Assembly: GCA_005772855.1 (NCBI GenBank)
Contig: SXIK01000062.1
Coordinates: forward strand, 1-59,328
Reading direction: 5' to 3'
Length of the DNA: 59,328 nucleotides
Source of the DNA: Planctomycetia bacterium
Lineage (GTDB): Bacteria; Planctomycetota; UBA8108; SXIK01
Program-made: the position numbers and the translations under genes
Notes under the pieces: model-generated
Seen by the model: only the letters and a program-made list of their open reading frames with translations
What the model was told of the DNA's origin: nothing
Databases searched by the model: none
Shown here: positions 25,978 to 34,068 of the stretch, piece after piece
How the letters are laid out: each line of letters opens with the position of its first letter
How positions within the stretch are numbered: position 1 is the stretch's first letter

Positions 25978-26192
25978 ACGCCTGGGGGCATCCCCGCGTG
26001 GACACTGGTTGACTCCGCTCGTCCAGGCCGCCTCCTCTGTATCCGTTAATCCCCTGATGTCAACCAGCGTAAGTACAGAACCCAGCGTGGCGAGAGGCCC
26101 TGCCATGCTCCGCACCGATCAGGCCGGGCATGCGTCTTGCCCCTGGGCTGACAGGGTCTCCACCGCTTGCTTTGAGCTCGCTCCGGCGGGTG

Positions 26193-26249
26193 CCCCCGGT
26201 GTCAGTATAGTTGCCGCCTCCAGGGCGGCAACTATACTGACACCGGGGG
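26193..26249. repeat. Perfect 26-bp inverted repeat with 5-base loop
   Basis: Left arm 26193-26218 (CCCCCGGTGTCAGTATAGTT...) and right arm 26224-26249 are exact reverse complements, with TCCAG between. It lies 21 bases beyond the stop of the aminotransferase and 5' of the transporter gene. The stem could stop transcription from the aminotransferase, but no T tract follows on the minus strand. It also marks the point where base composition and gene style change, so fused ends of a mobile element are another reading. Confidence 0.9.
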
Positions 26250-26270
26250 TTATCGAAATTCGCGAAACCG

Positions 26271-27578
26271 TCACGATGGGCGGCCTTGCGCGTCGCGGAT
26301 GCTTGCCTGAATGGCCGGCAGGACGACCGCGAGTTCACCTTCGCCGTGCTGCGAACCGATGTACCAGCGTCCGTCGGGCAATAAATAAACTTCCCGCTCG
26401 AGCATCGCCTGCCGAAAACGTGAGTACTTCTCCATGTCGGTACGCAAGGTATCACGGTAGTTACGGGGTGCCGATTCAACCCCGAAGTGAACACTGAATA
26501 CCGTGTCTGCCCCGCACACCACCAATGTTTGACCGACTTCGGCGGCCGCCTGGCGGATTGTTCGAATGATCGCTTGACCGTGAGCGTGCATCCGCTCGAA
26601 GGTACCCGGCTCGGACAAGATACCGAGCGTTGCCTCGGCGGCCGCCAAACAGATCGGATTTCCGTTATAGGTCCCGGCGTGGATCGTCTTGCCACTGGTG
26701 AGCACCTCAAAGACGGCGGTCGACCCTGCCACCGCGGCAACGGGGAAACCTCCTCCCAGCGCCTTTCCATAGACGGATAGATCAGGCTGTAGCCGGTAGT
26801 ACTCGCGCGCGCCGCCCAGCGCCAATCGAAATCCGGTAATCACTTCGTCGAAGACGGAAATCGCGCCGTGTCGCTGGCAGGTTTGGATGACGAGATCCAG
26901 CCAACCCTCGGCCGGTTCACAGCAGCCGCTGTTGGCTAACAACGGTTCGCAAATCACGCAGGCGATCTGATCGCGGTATTTCGCAAAGGTCTCGAGCAGC
27001 TGATGGGGATCGTTCCATGGCAAGACGAGCGTATCGGCAAATTCGCTTGCCGGTTGACCGCCGCAGGTAGCTTGCGATACGACGGGATCCGTTGCCCGCG
27101 GACGGTAGCTAACCAGTACGTTGTTCATCCAGCCATGGTAATGGCCCTCGAATTTGACCAGTTTGTCGCGGCCTGTCCTGGCGCGGGCGATGCGGACGGC
27201 GGCTTGAACCGCTTCGGTACCCGTATTCGCAAAGATCACCTGCTCGACGCCGGGACAAAGGCTGACAATGCCACGTGCCAGACGAATCTCGCCCTCGTGC
27301 TGTGCTCCAAACGTGTAACCACGGGCCAGCTGTTGTGTGACGGCTTCATTGATTCGTGGATGATTGCTGCCGGCGATCAAGGGTCCCCAACCCAACGTGT
27401 AATCCAGCAGCTGTCTCCCGTCCACGTCGTAGAAGTTTGGTCCGCTGGCCCGTTCGAGGTAAAGCGGCGGCGAAGTAACTGCTCTCCGCATTGAGCTCGA
27501 AACGCCGGTTGCCAGCACCTCTTGCGCACTCTCGAACAGCTTGCGCGACTGATTTGCCTTGTGGAGCGTTATTGTCAT
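26271..27578 (-). CDS. Class III aminotransferase, glutamate-1-semialdehyde aminomutase-like
   Basis: 435 residues. PLP-enzyme fold type I features are clear: NTGTEAVQAAVRIARA (phosphate-binding), FEGHYHGWMNNVLVS, SVFDEVITGFRLA with Asp244 and VYGKALGGGFPVAAVAG with the PLP lysine Lys272. GSA-aminomutase-like proteins of this branch, outside tetrapyrrole operons, act as aminotransferases or mutases on diverse amino acids. No haem gene is near; instead it is divergent from an M81/deacylase/PLP-lyase/symporter run, so a catabolic role in that cassette is more likely. The codon choice is less GC-rich than in flanking host genes. Confidence 0.85.
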   Translation of the reverse strand: MTITLHKANQSRKLFESAQEVLATGVSSSMRRAVTSPPLYLERASGPNFYDVDGRQLLDYTLGWGPLIAGSNHPRINEAVTQQLARGYTFGAQHEGEIRLARGIVSLCPGVEQVIFANTGTEAVQAAVRIARARTGRDKLVKFEGHYHGWMNNVLVSYRPRATDPVVSQATCGGQPASEFADTLVLPWNDPHQLLETFAKYRDQIACVICEPLLANSGCCEPAEGWLDLVIQTCQRHGAISVFDEVITGFRLALGGAREYYRLQPDLSVYGKALGGGFPVAAVAGSTAVFEVLTSGKTIHAGTYNGNPICLAAAEATLGILSEPGTFERMHAHGQAIIRTIRQAAAEVGQTLVVCGADTVFSVHFGVESAPRNYRDTLRTDMEKYSRFRQAMLEREVYLLPDGRWYIGSQHGEGELAVVLPAIQASIRDAQGRPS

Positions 27579-27811
27579 GTTGAGTGACCGGTGCGCTAAT
27601 AGTTCTTCATGTGGTTCCTTGACCGCAAGCCATGTATCCCTGAAACTGCCACTCGGAGGTGAAGGTAACAGCTTAGCCGTGTCGAGTAAACGCTACCCCC
27701 TATCCGCCGATTCGTTCGCGAGACGGCTGAGCCCGGCACATGAGTGCCAGGTGTGAGGGGGCCATGGCGCCACGTTTCACCTACTGCTGAACGTACTTGA
27801 ATCGCACATCC
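27579..27811. promoter_or_regulatory. Divergent control region of the cassette
   Basis: 233 bases between the divergent aminotransferase and M81 genes; promoters for both should be here. A perfect palindrome GGCACATGAGTGCC at 27735-27748 could be an operator for a dimeric regulator. No regulator gene is found in the cassette. A TTGACC is present near 27622, with no confident -10 element. Confidence 0.4.
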
Positions 27812-29305
27812 ATGCGCATAGGCATCGTTTCGCTATTGCACGAATCGAACACGTTTGTTTCGCAGCAGACGGATTTGAGCCATTTTGAAGCCGACGTCCT
27901 GTTAGAGGGCGATGCCGTGCGGGAAAGGTTCGACGGTTCGAGGCACGAGCTGGGCGGCTTCCTTGCCGCTCTGCGAGCTGCTGGCGTGGAAGCGGTCCCG
28001 ATCTTTTCCGCGCGGGCCGTGCCCTGGGGGGTGATTGCCTCGAGCGCCTGGCGGGAACTGCTCCAGAGAATCGACAAGGGTCTCGATCGCGCTGGAAAGC
28101 TGGATGGGCTACTCGTCGCCGCACATGGCGCCACGGTGAGCGAGCCCGCGCCCGACGCCGATGGTCAGCTCCTCGCGCAGCTGCGCAAGCGACTGGCCAC
28201 ACCAACCCCCATCGTCTGTACGCTCGATCCGCACGCCAATCTTTCGCCGGCCATGATACAGGCCACAACCGCCATCATCGGGTATCGCACCAACCCCCAC
28301 GTCGATCAACTCGAGCGCGGCCTGGAGGCGGCCGATTTGATTTGTCGCACGTTGCGCGGTGAGATTCGGCCTGTTCATGCCGCCGCTTACCCGCCCATGG
28401 CGATCAATATCGAATGCCAGAACACCAGCGAACAGCCCGCACGGTGGTTGGTCGAAAGGGCCCGGGCGCTGCAACAGAGTCCACGCGTGTTGGCAGTTAC
28501 CGTTCTACTTGGTTTTCCCTATGCCGATGTTGAAGAACTGGGAACGTCGATCGTGGTGGTCACTGATGACGATCGCGAACTGGCGCAGCAAACGGCCGAT
28601 GGGCTGGCGCTTGAATTGTGGAACCGACGGCATGCCTTTGCCACGCTTCCGATCTCCATGGACAAAGCAGTAGCAGAGGTCGGCAAGCAAGCAGGACCAG
28701 CTTGCCTGTTGGATGTCGGCGACAATGTCGGCGGTGGCGGCCATGGCGATAGCACGCACCTGGCGCATGCCCTGATTGCCGGCGGCGTATCCAATTGTTT
28801 GATTTGCCTGGTGGACCCCGAAAGCGCGAGCCAGGCCTACGCTGCTGGCGTGGGCAAACGACTGGGCTTGTCGCTGGGCGGAAAGGCCGCCCCATCGAGT
28901 GGGCCTCCCCTGGTGGCCGAATACGAAGTGGTTTCCACGAGCGATGGTCGATTCAGTGATTCAGAAGTGCGTCACGGGGGATTCTTGCACTTCAATCAAG
29001 GACCGACGGCGATGGTTCGGGCAGTCAGTGGGCTGACGGCCGTTGTCATCTCGCGACGAACCCCGCCTTTCAGTTTGGGTCAGCTAACCAGCTGTGGCGC
29101 CGACCCACGGCAGTTTGAAGGGGTCGTGGCCAAGGGGGTTCATGCTCCCGTCGCGGCGTATCGCGAAGTGTGCCAGCGCCTCATTCGCGTGAATACACCC
29201 GGGGTCACCGCCGCCGACATGACTTCATTGGTTTTCCATCGGCGACGGCGACCCATGTTTCCGTTTGAGAAGGAAATGACTTGGTGCCCGGACAAGCCGC
29301 AATGA
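27812..29305 (+). CDS. M81 family metallopeptidase (MlrC-like)
   Basis: 497 residues from the ATG at 27812; a TTG five codons earlier is possible. The N-terminal domain starts RIGIVSLLHESNTF, typical of M81/DUF1485. The zinc ligands are visible as Asp139 and His141 in TLDPHANLS and His163 in TNPHVDQ, with spacing 2 and 22 as I recall for the ligands of microcystinase C. The C-terminal MlrC domain has DVGDNVGGGGHGDSTHL. Characterised MlrC cleaves short peptides of the microcystin pathway, but most relatives are uncharacterised amidohydrolase-like enzymes. It opens the plus-strand part of the cassette; a MITE-like element begins two bases after its stop. Confidence 0.88.
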   Translation: MRIGIVSLLHESNTFVSQQTDLSHFEADVLLEGDAVRERFDGSRHELGGFLAALRAAGVEAVPIFSARAVPWGVIASSAWRELLQRIDKGLDRAGKLDGLLVAAHGATVSEPAPDADGQLLAQLRKRLATPTPIVCTLDPHANLSPAMIQATTAIIGYRTNPHVDQLERGLEAADLICRTLRGEIRPVHAAAYPPMAINIECQNTSEQPARWLVERARALQQSPRVLAVTVLLGFPYADVEELGTSIVVVTDDDRELAQQTADGLALELWNRRHAFATLPISMDKAVAEVGKQAGPACLLDVGDNVGGGGHGDSTHLAHALIAGGVSNCLICLVDPESASQAYAAGVGKRLGLSLGGKAAPSSGPPLVAEYEVVSTSDGRFSDSEVRHGGFLHFNQGPTAMVRAVSGLTAVVISRRTPPFSLGQLTSCGADPRQFEGVVAKGVHAPVAAYREVCQRLIRVNTPGVTAADMTSLVFHRRRRPMFPFEKEMTWCPDKPQ

Positions 29306-29307
29306 TG

Positions 29308-29502
29308 TATACCGCACGCTGCCAGTGATGAGACGTTTTGCAGCCCACGAAAAGTTGCAGCTGCTCGCGCCAGAGGCGCCCGGCGCCCATCAGGCGCCGA
29401 GGAGGGGGGGCCGCCTCCCCCTCCAGCAGAAACGCGCAGCAGACTTGAGATGGTCCTCCTCTGCCCATTCGGAATTTCTCACATGGGGGCGCGCGAGGTA
29501 TA
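29308..29502. mobile_element. MITE-like palindromic element, copy A
   Basis: 195 bases from TATACC to GGTATA, located between the M81 stop and the deacylase gene. It shares its left end (about 95 bases) and right end (about 85 bases) with copy B, differing by scattered substitutions and by lacking about 30 bases in the centre. The ends are imperfect inverted repeats beginning TATACC. A conserved hairpin CGGCGCC-CATCA-GGCGCCG lies at about 29381-29399. It encodes no transposase, so it would be non-autonomous. A short open frame through it is not taken as a gene. Confidence 0.75.
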
Positions 29503-29651
29503 CCAGTTCAAGGGAGAAGATTATCGAAGTTCCTGACCGTTCAGCTGCTAGTGAAATCGAGTGCCGCGGCCCCCTCACCCCACGCGGCCCGAGTGGTACT
29601 GAAGCTCGATGATAATACGAATGTTGAAAACCCGATGATGACTGAGACCCA

Positions 29652-30563
29652 ATGGACCATTCCTCTGGTAGGCTAGACCTGCACTCGCTGGTTGGATTTC
29701 GCGGTGGACCGCACTTGTTGATCACCGCCGGTGTGCATGGCGATGAACCCGAGCCGATGGAAGCGGTTCGCCGGCTCGCGCAACAAGTGGATCCGGCCGC
29801 GCTTGCGGGATGTGTGACTCTCGTGCCAGTTGTCAATCGCGTTGCTCAAGAACTACGCCGGCGCGTTGCCGACGACGGGCTCGACCTGGCCCGCGTCTGC
29901 CCAGGTAAGCCTGATGGGACTGTGACCGAACAATCCGCCTGGCAACTGAGCCAGCTGATCCGGCAGGCGGACTACTATATCGATTTACACACCGGTGGTG
30001 CTGCTTACTTGATTTGGCCCATGGCGGGGTACATTCTCCATCCAGATGAGTCCATCCTGGCCAAACAGCGCGAAATGGCCCGGGCCTTCAACTTGCCCGT
30101 TGTATGGGGCACCTGCCCCGAACTCCAGGGACGATCGCTCTCTGTGGCAAGGGACGCGAACGTGCCTGCGATCTATTGCGAATATTTGGGCTCCGACCAG
30201 TTTCAAGCGCAGACCGTTGAGCCTCTGGTAACCGGTTGCTTGAACGTCATGGGCGCGCTCGGGATGGTGGATCGCCACCCGCCGATCTCGGCCATACGCT
30301 GGTGGGCCGAGGATCCCGCGCCAGGTTCAGGCAACATGCAGGTCGCCCATGCGGCGCCCGTCGCTGGTATCTTCTATCCATTGCGCGAGCCAGGGGATGA
30401 GATTTCCCCGGGCCAACCTATCGGAGAAATTGAAGTATCTGTTCCTGAGAAGCTTGTCCTCGTACCGGCAAGGACCAGCGGGCACGTGCTCGCCATTCAT
30501 ACGCCCGGGCCCGTTGGCGAGGGAGACGGATTGGGAGTTGTAGTGCGGTTTTCGGCAGTGTAG
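29652..30563 (+). CDS. AstE/AspA-type (M14-like) zinc deacylase
   Basis: 303 residues of the succinylglutamate desuccinylase/aspartoacylase family. Zinc ligands are His29 and Glu32 in TAGVHGDEPEPME and His113 in YIDLHTGGAAYL; the fold is carboxypeptidase-A-like. Members remove acyl groups from N-acyl amino acids (for example N-succinylglutamate, N-acetylaspartate, N-acetyl-diaminobutyrate). The C-terminal part (AAPVAGIFYPLREPGDEISPGQ) is a small beta-barrel, lipoyl-like region usual in this subgroup. In the cassette it lies between the M81 enzyme and the PLP lyase, so it probably releases an amino acid that the lyase or aminotransferase then uses. Start ATG at 29652. Confidence 0.87.
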   Translation: MDHSSGRLDLHSLVGFRGGPHLLITAGVHGDEPEPMEAVRRLAQQVDPAALAGCVTLVPVVNRVAQELRRRVADDGLDLARVCPGKPDGTVTEQSAWQLSQLIRQADYYIDLHTGGAAYLIWPMAGYILHPDESILAKQREMARAFNLPVVWGTCPELQGRSLSVARDANVPAIYCEYLGSDQFQAQTVEPLVTGCLNVMGALGMVDRHPPISAIRWWAEDPAPGSGNMQVAHAAPVAGIFYPLREPGDEISPGQPIGEIEVSVPEKLVLVPARTSGHVLAIHTPGPVGEGDGLGVVVRFSAV

Positions 30564-30579
30564 CGGGCGGTAGCAATGG

Positions 30580-30624
30580 CCAAGGACGCCAGGGACGTCA
30601 ACGACACCAACGACGAAAGGGACG
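30580..30624. repeat. Imperfect 9-bp tandem repeat, five units
   Basis: Five consecutive units read CCAAGGACG, CCAGGGACG, TCAACGACA, CCAACGACG and AAAGGGACG in the 131-base gap between the deacylase and PLP-lyase genes. Such short A/G/C-rich periodic tracts are seen in planctomycete intergenic DNA. No function is assigned. Confidence 0.6.
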
Positions 30625-30694
30625 TTTGAACTCAGGGAGAAGATGGCGATGACTGACAACACGATTCCCGGCCGGCAAGACCGCGAGACGAACC

Positions 30695-31840
30695 ATGAGC
30701 ATTTGGCAATGGAGTAGCAGGCTGCCGAACATTTCCGAGCGATCGAGATTAACCCTTGGCGAGGGCTCCACACCGCTGATCGCTTCGCGGCACATCGGTC
30801 CGAAGGCCGGTGTTGGCCGCATGATGTTCAAGGTCGAAACGGCGAATCCCACGGGCTCGTACAAGGATCGTTTTGCGGCCTGCGCTATTTCGCACATGGT
30901 CGCGCAAGGCCAGACGCGGTGCGTGGCCACCTCGAGCGGTAACACGGGCTCCGCACTGGCCGCCTATTGCACTGCCGCGGCAATCAGCTGCCACGTGGTG
31001 ATCGTCGAGTCGGCCCCGCGGGCGAAGCTCACACAGATGCTGTGCCACGGCGCTCAGCTGTTTTATGTCCGCGGCTTCGGTCTGGATCCGCAAGTGACCG
31101 AACGGACCTTCGAAAAAGTGGCCGCGCTGGCCCGTCAACCGGGCGCTGCGTTGCAGATCAGTGCCTTCAAATACAGTCCGGTTGGAATGGAGGGCGTCAA
31201 GACGATCGCATACGAACTGATGGACGGGACGAATGGCGCCATCGACGATGTGTTTGTGCCGGTCGGTGGGGGAGGGTTGGCGTTGGCTGTTGCACGCGGC
31301 TGCCTTGAGCTGGCGGCGGAAATGCGAGTCAGCCCGCCTCGAGTTCACTGTGTGCAACCGGCAGGGAACAACACCATTGCGGGGCCGCTGCGTGCTGGTT
31401 ACCCTCGTGGCGTGGAAGTTAGTTGCACCAGCCGGATCAGCGGTTTGCAAGTACCCAACCTGATGGACGGAAATGCGACGATGGATGCCTGCCGCGCGAC
31501 AGGCGGAACAGGTTTTGTCGTTTCCGATGAGGCGATCTACGTGGCCCAGCGGCGATTGGCGCGTGAAGAAGGAGTTCTGTGCGAACCAGCCGGCGCCACC
31601 CCACTGGCCGCCGCGCTCGACGCCATTCAGACCAGGCAGCTCGATCCCGATGCGACAATGGTGTGCCTCGTGACCGGTGCCGGATTCAAGGACTCCAGTT
31701 CCGTGGAAGCCATGGTCGCCGATCATCAAATCCCGCTGGTGGAACTCGATGAATTGGCAGAACGTATGGGGAGTCACCGCGAAGCTGAGGCCACCAACCA
31801 CAATCACCCACCAGACCCCCGCCAGCTTGCTGGCGGGTGA
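30695..31840 (+). CDS. Threonine-synthase-like PLP-dependent lyase
   Basis: 381 residues of fold type II. The PLP lysine is Lys57 in NPTGSYKDRF, the substrate loop is TSSGNTGSALAAY and the phosphate-binding loop is VPVGGGGLALA. The family includes threonine synthase, threonine/serine dehydratases, diaminopropionate ammonia-lyase and similar enzymes; the sequence does not decide among these. The last 20 residues are His/Asn/Pro-rich and look like a run-on tail. Its place between a deacylase and a sodium symporter suggests beta-elimination or dehydration of a hydroxy- or amino-substituted amino acid rather than threonine synthesis, as no hom or thrB gene is near. Confidence 0.85.
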   Translation: MSIWQWSSRLPNISERSRLTLGEGSTPLIASRHIGPKAGVGRMMFKVETANPTGSYKDRFAACAISHMVAQGQTRCVATSSGNTGSALAAYCTAAAISCHVVIVESAPRAKLTQMLCHGAQLFYVRGFGLDPQVTERTFEKVAALARQPGAALQISAFKYSPVGMEGVKTIAYELMDGTNGAIDDVFVPVGGGGLALAVARGCLELAAEMRVSPPRVHCVQPAGNNTIAGPLRAGYPRGVEVSCTSRISGLQVPNLMDGNATMDACRATGGTGFVVSDEAIYVAQRRLAREEGVLCEPAGATPLAAALDAIQTRQLDPDATMVCLVTGAGFKDSSSVEAMVADHQIPLVELDELAERMGSHREAEATNHNHPPDPRQLAGG

Positions 31841-32055
31841 ATCAGATTGGAAGCTTCAGAGGCCAAAGTGATTGGAGTCGCGAGGAATCTGCTCACATCC
31901 GTTGTAGCCTCCGGGTGTGATTCAGCTTCCGGGAAAGGCGGATTGAGTTACTCAAAACAATCGCTGCATTTCACCGGGACTGGCGGGACAAGGCTGATGG
32001 ATCCACGCGCCTGCGTTTGTTCCCCGGGGTCAGCGATTCCACCGAGCCAACCCCA
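31841..32055 (+). other. Intergenic gap before the symporter gene
   Basis: 215 bases between the PLP lyase and the symporter. A GGATCCACGCG-type GC-rich stretch and a CCCCGGGG palindrome (about 32022-32029) are visible. No gene or terminator is convincing. Confidence 0.25.
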
Positions 32056-33615
32056 ATGACCCTTCGCCCACTCGATATCACGGTAATCGTCGTCTATTTT
32101 CTCGGTTTGTTATGGTTGGGCCTGAGACTCTCCACCAAGCAGAAGTCGCGAGAAGACTATTTCCTCGGCGATCGGCAGGTACCGTGGTGGCTGGCCGGCA
32201 TCAGCGTGTTTGCCACGCTGCTTTCCACGGTGACGTATGTGGCCCTGCCTGGAGAAATGATCAAGAACGGAATCGGATTTTTCACACACTTGTTCGCATT
32301 TTTGTTCATCGTTCCGCTAGTCACGTGGGTCGTCATACCGGCGCTGATGCGCCTGCGTGTGACCAGCATTTATGATTACTTGGAAAAACGGTTCGGAGCC
32401 CCGGCGCGAACCGTTTGCGCTGCGGTTTTTGTTTTCATGCGATTGATCTGGCTGGGATTGATCCTCTACACCGCCGCCCTGGCGATATCCCCGGTGACGG
32501 GTGGCGACATGGACAAGGCAGCGCAGCACGACCAGATGCAGAAGCTGATCATTGTCTCCGGAATCGTGACCGTGTTTTACACGACGCTGGGAGGGATGCG
32601 GGCTGTAATTTGGTCTGACTTCGCCCAGTTTGTGATCTTGATGGGCGGCGCAATCCTGATCCCGATCCATGTTGCCTTTCAAACGTCTTCTGGGCCAGAC
32701 GTGTGGTGGGCGGCGTTTTCCGAAGCTGGCCGAACTGAGTTTGACGTTTTCAGCCATGACCCCACGCAACGCACATCTGTCTTTGGTTTGATTCTGGCGA
32801 TCTTTTTCTGGAACATCTGCACCCACAGCTCCGATCAAGTGGCCGCACAGCGCTATTTGAGCACCACCTCCACCGATTCCGCCCGCCGTGCGTTTTGGGT
32901 TTGTTCCGTGGCCAACATCGCACTCGTCTTGCTACTGATGACGACCGGCCTGGCACTGTTCTATTCGAGATTCCACCAGTCAGCCCAGAGCATTTCGGAC
33001 TTTCAGCGCAACATTGCCCCGGTGGCCGACAAGGTCTTACCGAAGTTCATCGCCGGCCTCCCCGACGGATTGTCGGGACTGATGGTCGCCGCGCTACTTG
33101 CTGCCGCGATGTCCAGCCTGGCTTCCGGCATCAACTCCATTTCCACCGTGATCGTCAGCGACCTGTTGCCCAACCGCGAAGGTTCATCGGAGGATTCAAC
33201 GAACCTGGCACATCCCAGAGTATTGGCCATGGGATCCGGCATTGTGGGTATCGCGTTCTCCCTGGTGGTCAATTACTTGATGATGCATGACTTTGAATGG
33301 AACCTGGTCGATCTGATCGAACGCGTGAATCACTTGTTCGTTGGTCCCCTGGGGGCCGTGTTCTTCAGTGGCATGTTGTGTCGCCATGTCGGCTTGGCGG
33401 CCGTGATGCTCGGCTTCGTGGCCGGTGTCGCGACCAGTAACTGGATCGCCTTCAGCAAATGGTTCTCGATCGACGAAGTCTCGTTCATGTGGATCATGCC
33501 AGCTTCGTTCGCTGTAACGATGGGCGTGGCTTTTGTCGCGGGCTGGTTCTTTTCACCACCCAATCTCAAGCAACTGGATTCGTTGTACATGGGACGTACG
33601 CGAGGACGCGACTGA
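32056..33615 (+). CDS. Sodium:solute symporter (SSS) family transporter
   Basis: 519 residues from the ATG at 32056; an upstream in-frame TTG at 32017 is less likely. The first segment is DITVIVVYFLGLLWLGLRL, followed by DYFLGDRQVPWWLAGISVFATLLSTVTYVALPG, a classical SSS helix 1-2 region, and about eleven more membrane segments; SSLASGINSISTVIVSD marks the sodium-site helix. Such carriers take up sugars, sialic acid, amino acids, nucleosides or vitamins with sodium. As last gene of the cassette it should import the substrate handled by the M81, deacylase and PLP enzymes. Confidence 0.92.
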   Translation: MTLRPLDITVIVVYFLGLLWLGLRLSTKQKSREDYFLGDRQVPWWLAGISVFATLLSTVTYVALPGEMIKNGIGFFTHLFAFLFIVPLVTWVVIPALMRLRVTSIYDYLEKRFGAPARTVCAAVFVFMRLIWLGLILYTAALAISPVTGGDMDKAAQHDQMQKLIIVSGIVTVFYTTLGGMRAVIWSDFAQFVILMGGAILIPIHVAFQTSSGPDVWWAAFSEAGRTEFDVFSHDPTQRTSVFGLILAIFFWNICTHSSDQVAAQRYLSTTSTDSARRAFWVCSVANIALVLLLMTTGLALFYSRFHQSAQSISDFQRNIAPVADKVLPKFIAGLPDGLSGLMVAALLAAAMSSLASGINSISTVIVSDLLPNREGSSEDSTNLAHPRVLAMGSGIVGIAFSLVVNYLMMHDFEWNLVDLIERVNHLFVGPLGAVFFSGMLCRHVGLAAVMLGFVAGVATSNWIAFSKWFSIDEVSFMWIMPASFAVTMGVAFVAGWFFSPPNLKQLDSLYMGRTRGRD

Positions 33616-33660
33616 AGAGTCGACACAAACTCCAGGATTCCACCGCGAAACGAGACACCG

Positions 33661-33786
33661 ATGCCACACACTTCCGCCCAGTTCATCAACCGCCACTGGC
33701 ACACCCCTGACCGGGCCAGCGAGTATCAACAAGAACCGAATCACGCGCCACAGATTGTTCCTGAAGTCGTCGAGCAAGATGGGTAG
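33661..33786 (+). other. Short open frame after the symporter, possibly a truncated gene
   Basis: A 41-residue frame (MPHTSAQFINRHWHTPDRA...) begins 45 bases after the symporter stop and ends before MITE-like copy B. It has no recognised family. It may be the remaining 5' end of a cassette gene cut at the right border, or chance. Confidence 0.2.
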
Positions 33787-33842
33787 CTTCACGGCGATGA
33801 TGAATGCCCGCGGGCCTTTACTGGCGTGTACAAGCGGTTTGT

Positions 33843-34068
33843 TATACCGCACGCGGGCAGTGATGAGACCTTTTGCAGACTGCGAAAGGTTGCGGCTGCT
33901 CGCGCCAGAGGCGCCCGGCGCCCATCAGGCGCCGAGGAGGGGGAGGCCGCGTGTCGCGGCCGTCGTGGGGGAGGGTCCGCCTCCCCCACCAGCAGAAACG
34001 AGCAGCAGACTTGAGATGGTTCTCCTCTGCCCATTCGGAATGTCTCACGTGTGGGCGCGCGAGGTATA
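33843..34068. mobile_element. MITE-like palindromic element, copy B
   Basis: 226 bases bounded by TATACC and GGTATA. The outer 29 bases of the two ends match at 21 positions as inverted repeats (TATACC, CGCG, CA and TGAGAC blocks in the same spacing). The last TATATA and first TTATA allow a TA target duplication, as used by IS630/Tc1-like transposases. Internal hairpins are CCTTTTGCAG with CTGCGAAAGG, CGGCGCC-CATCA-GGCGCCG and a G-rich/C-rich pair around 33940-33990. No transposase is encoded. It marks the right end of the foreign-looking cassette. Confidence 0.8.

Noticed and set aside
26271-27578. hemL for tetrapyrrole synthesis
   Set aside because: Sequence fits the GSA-aminomutase-like family, but the neighbours are catabolic and no haem genes are near.
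29325-29612. Open frame through element copy A (and similar ones in B and C)
   Set aside because: It crosses repeat ends and internal hairpins and does not stay aligned between copies because their centres differ in length by amounts that break the frame.
30580-30624. CRISPR array
   Set aside because: Units are 9 bases with no spacers; no cas genes in the window.
26193-34068. Prophage or integrative element
   Set aside because: No integrase, phage structural or conjugation genes and no tRNA border were seen.
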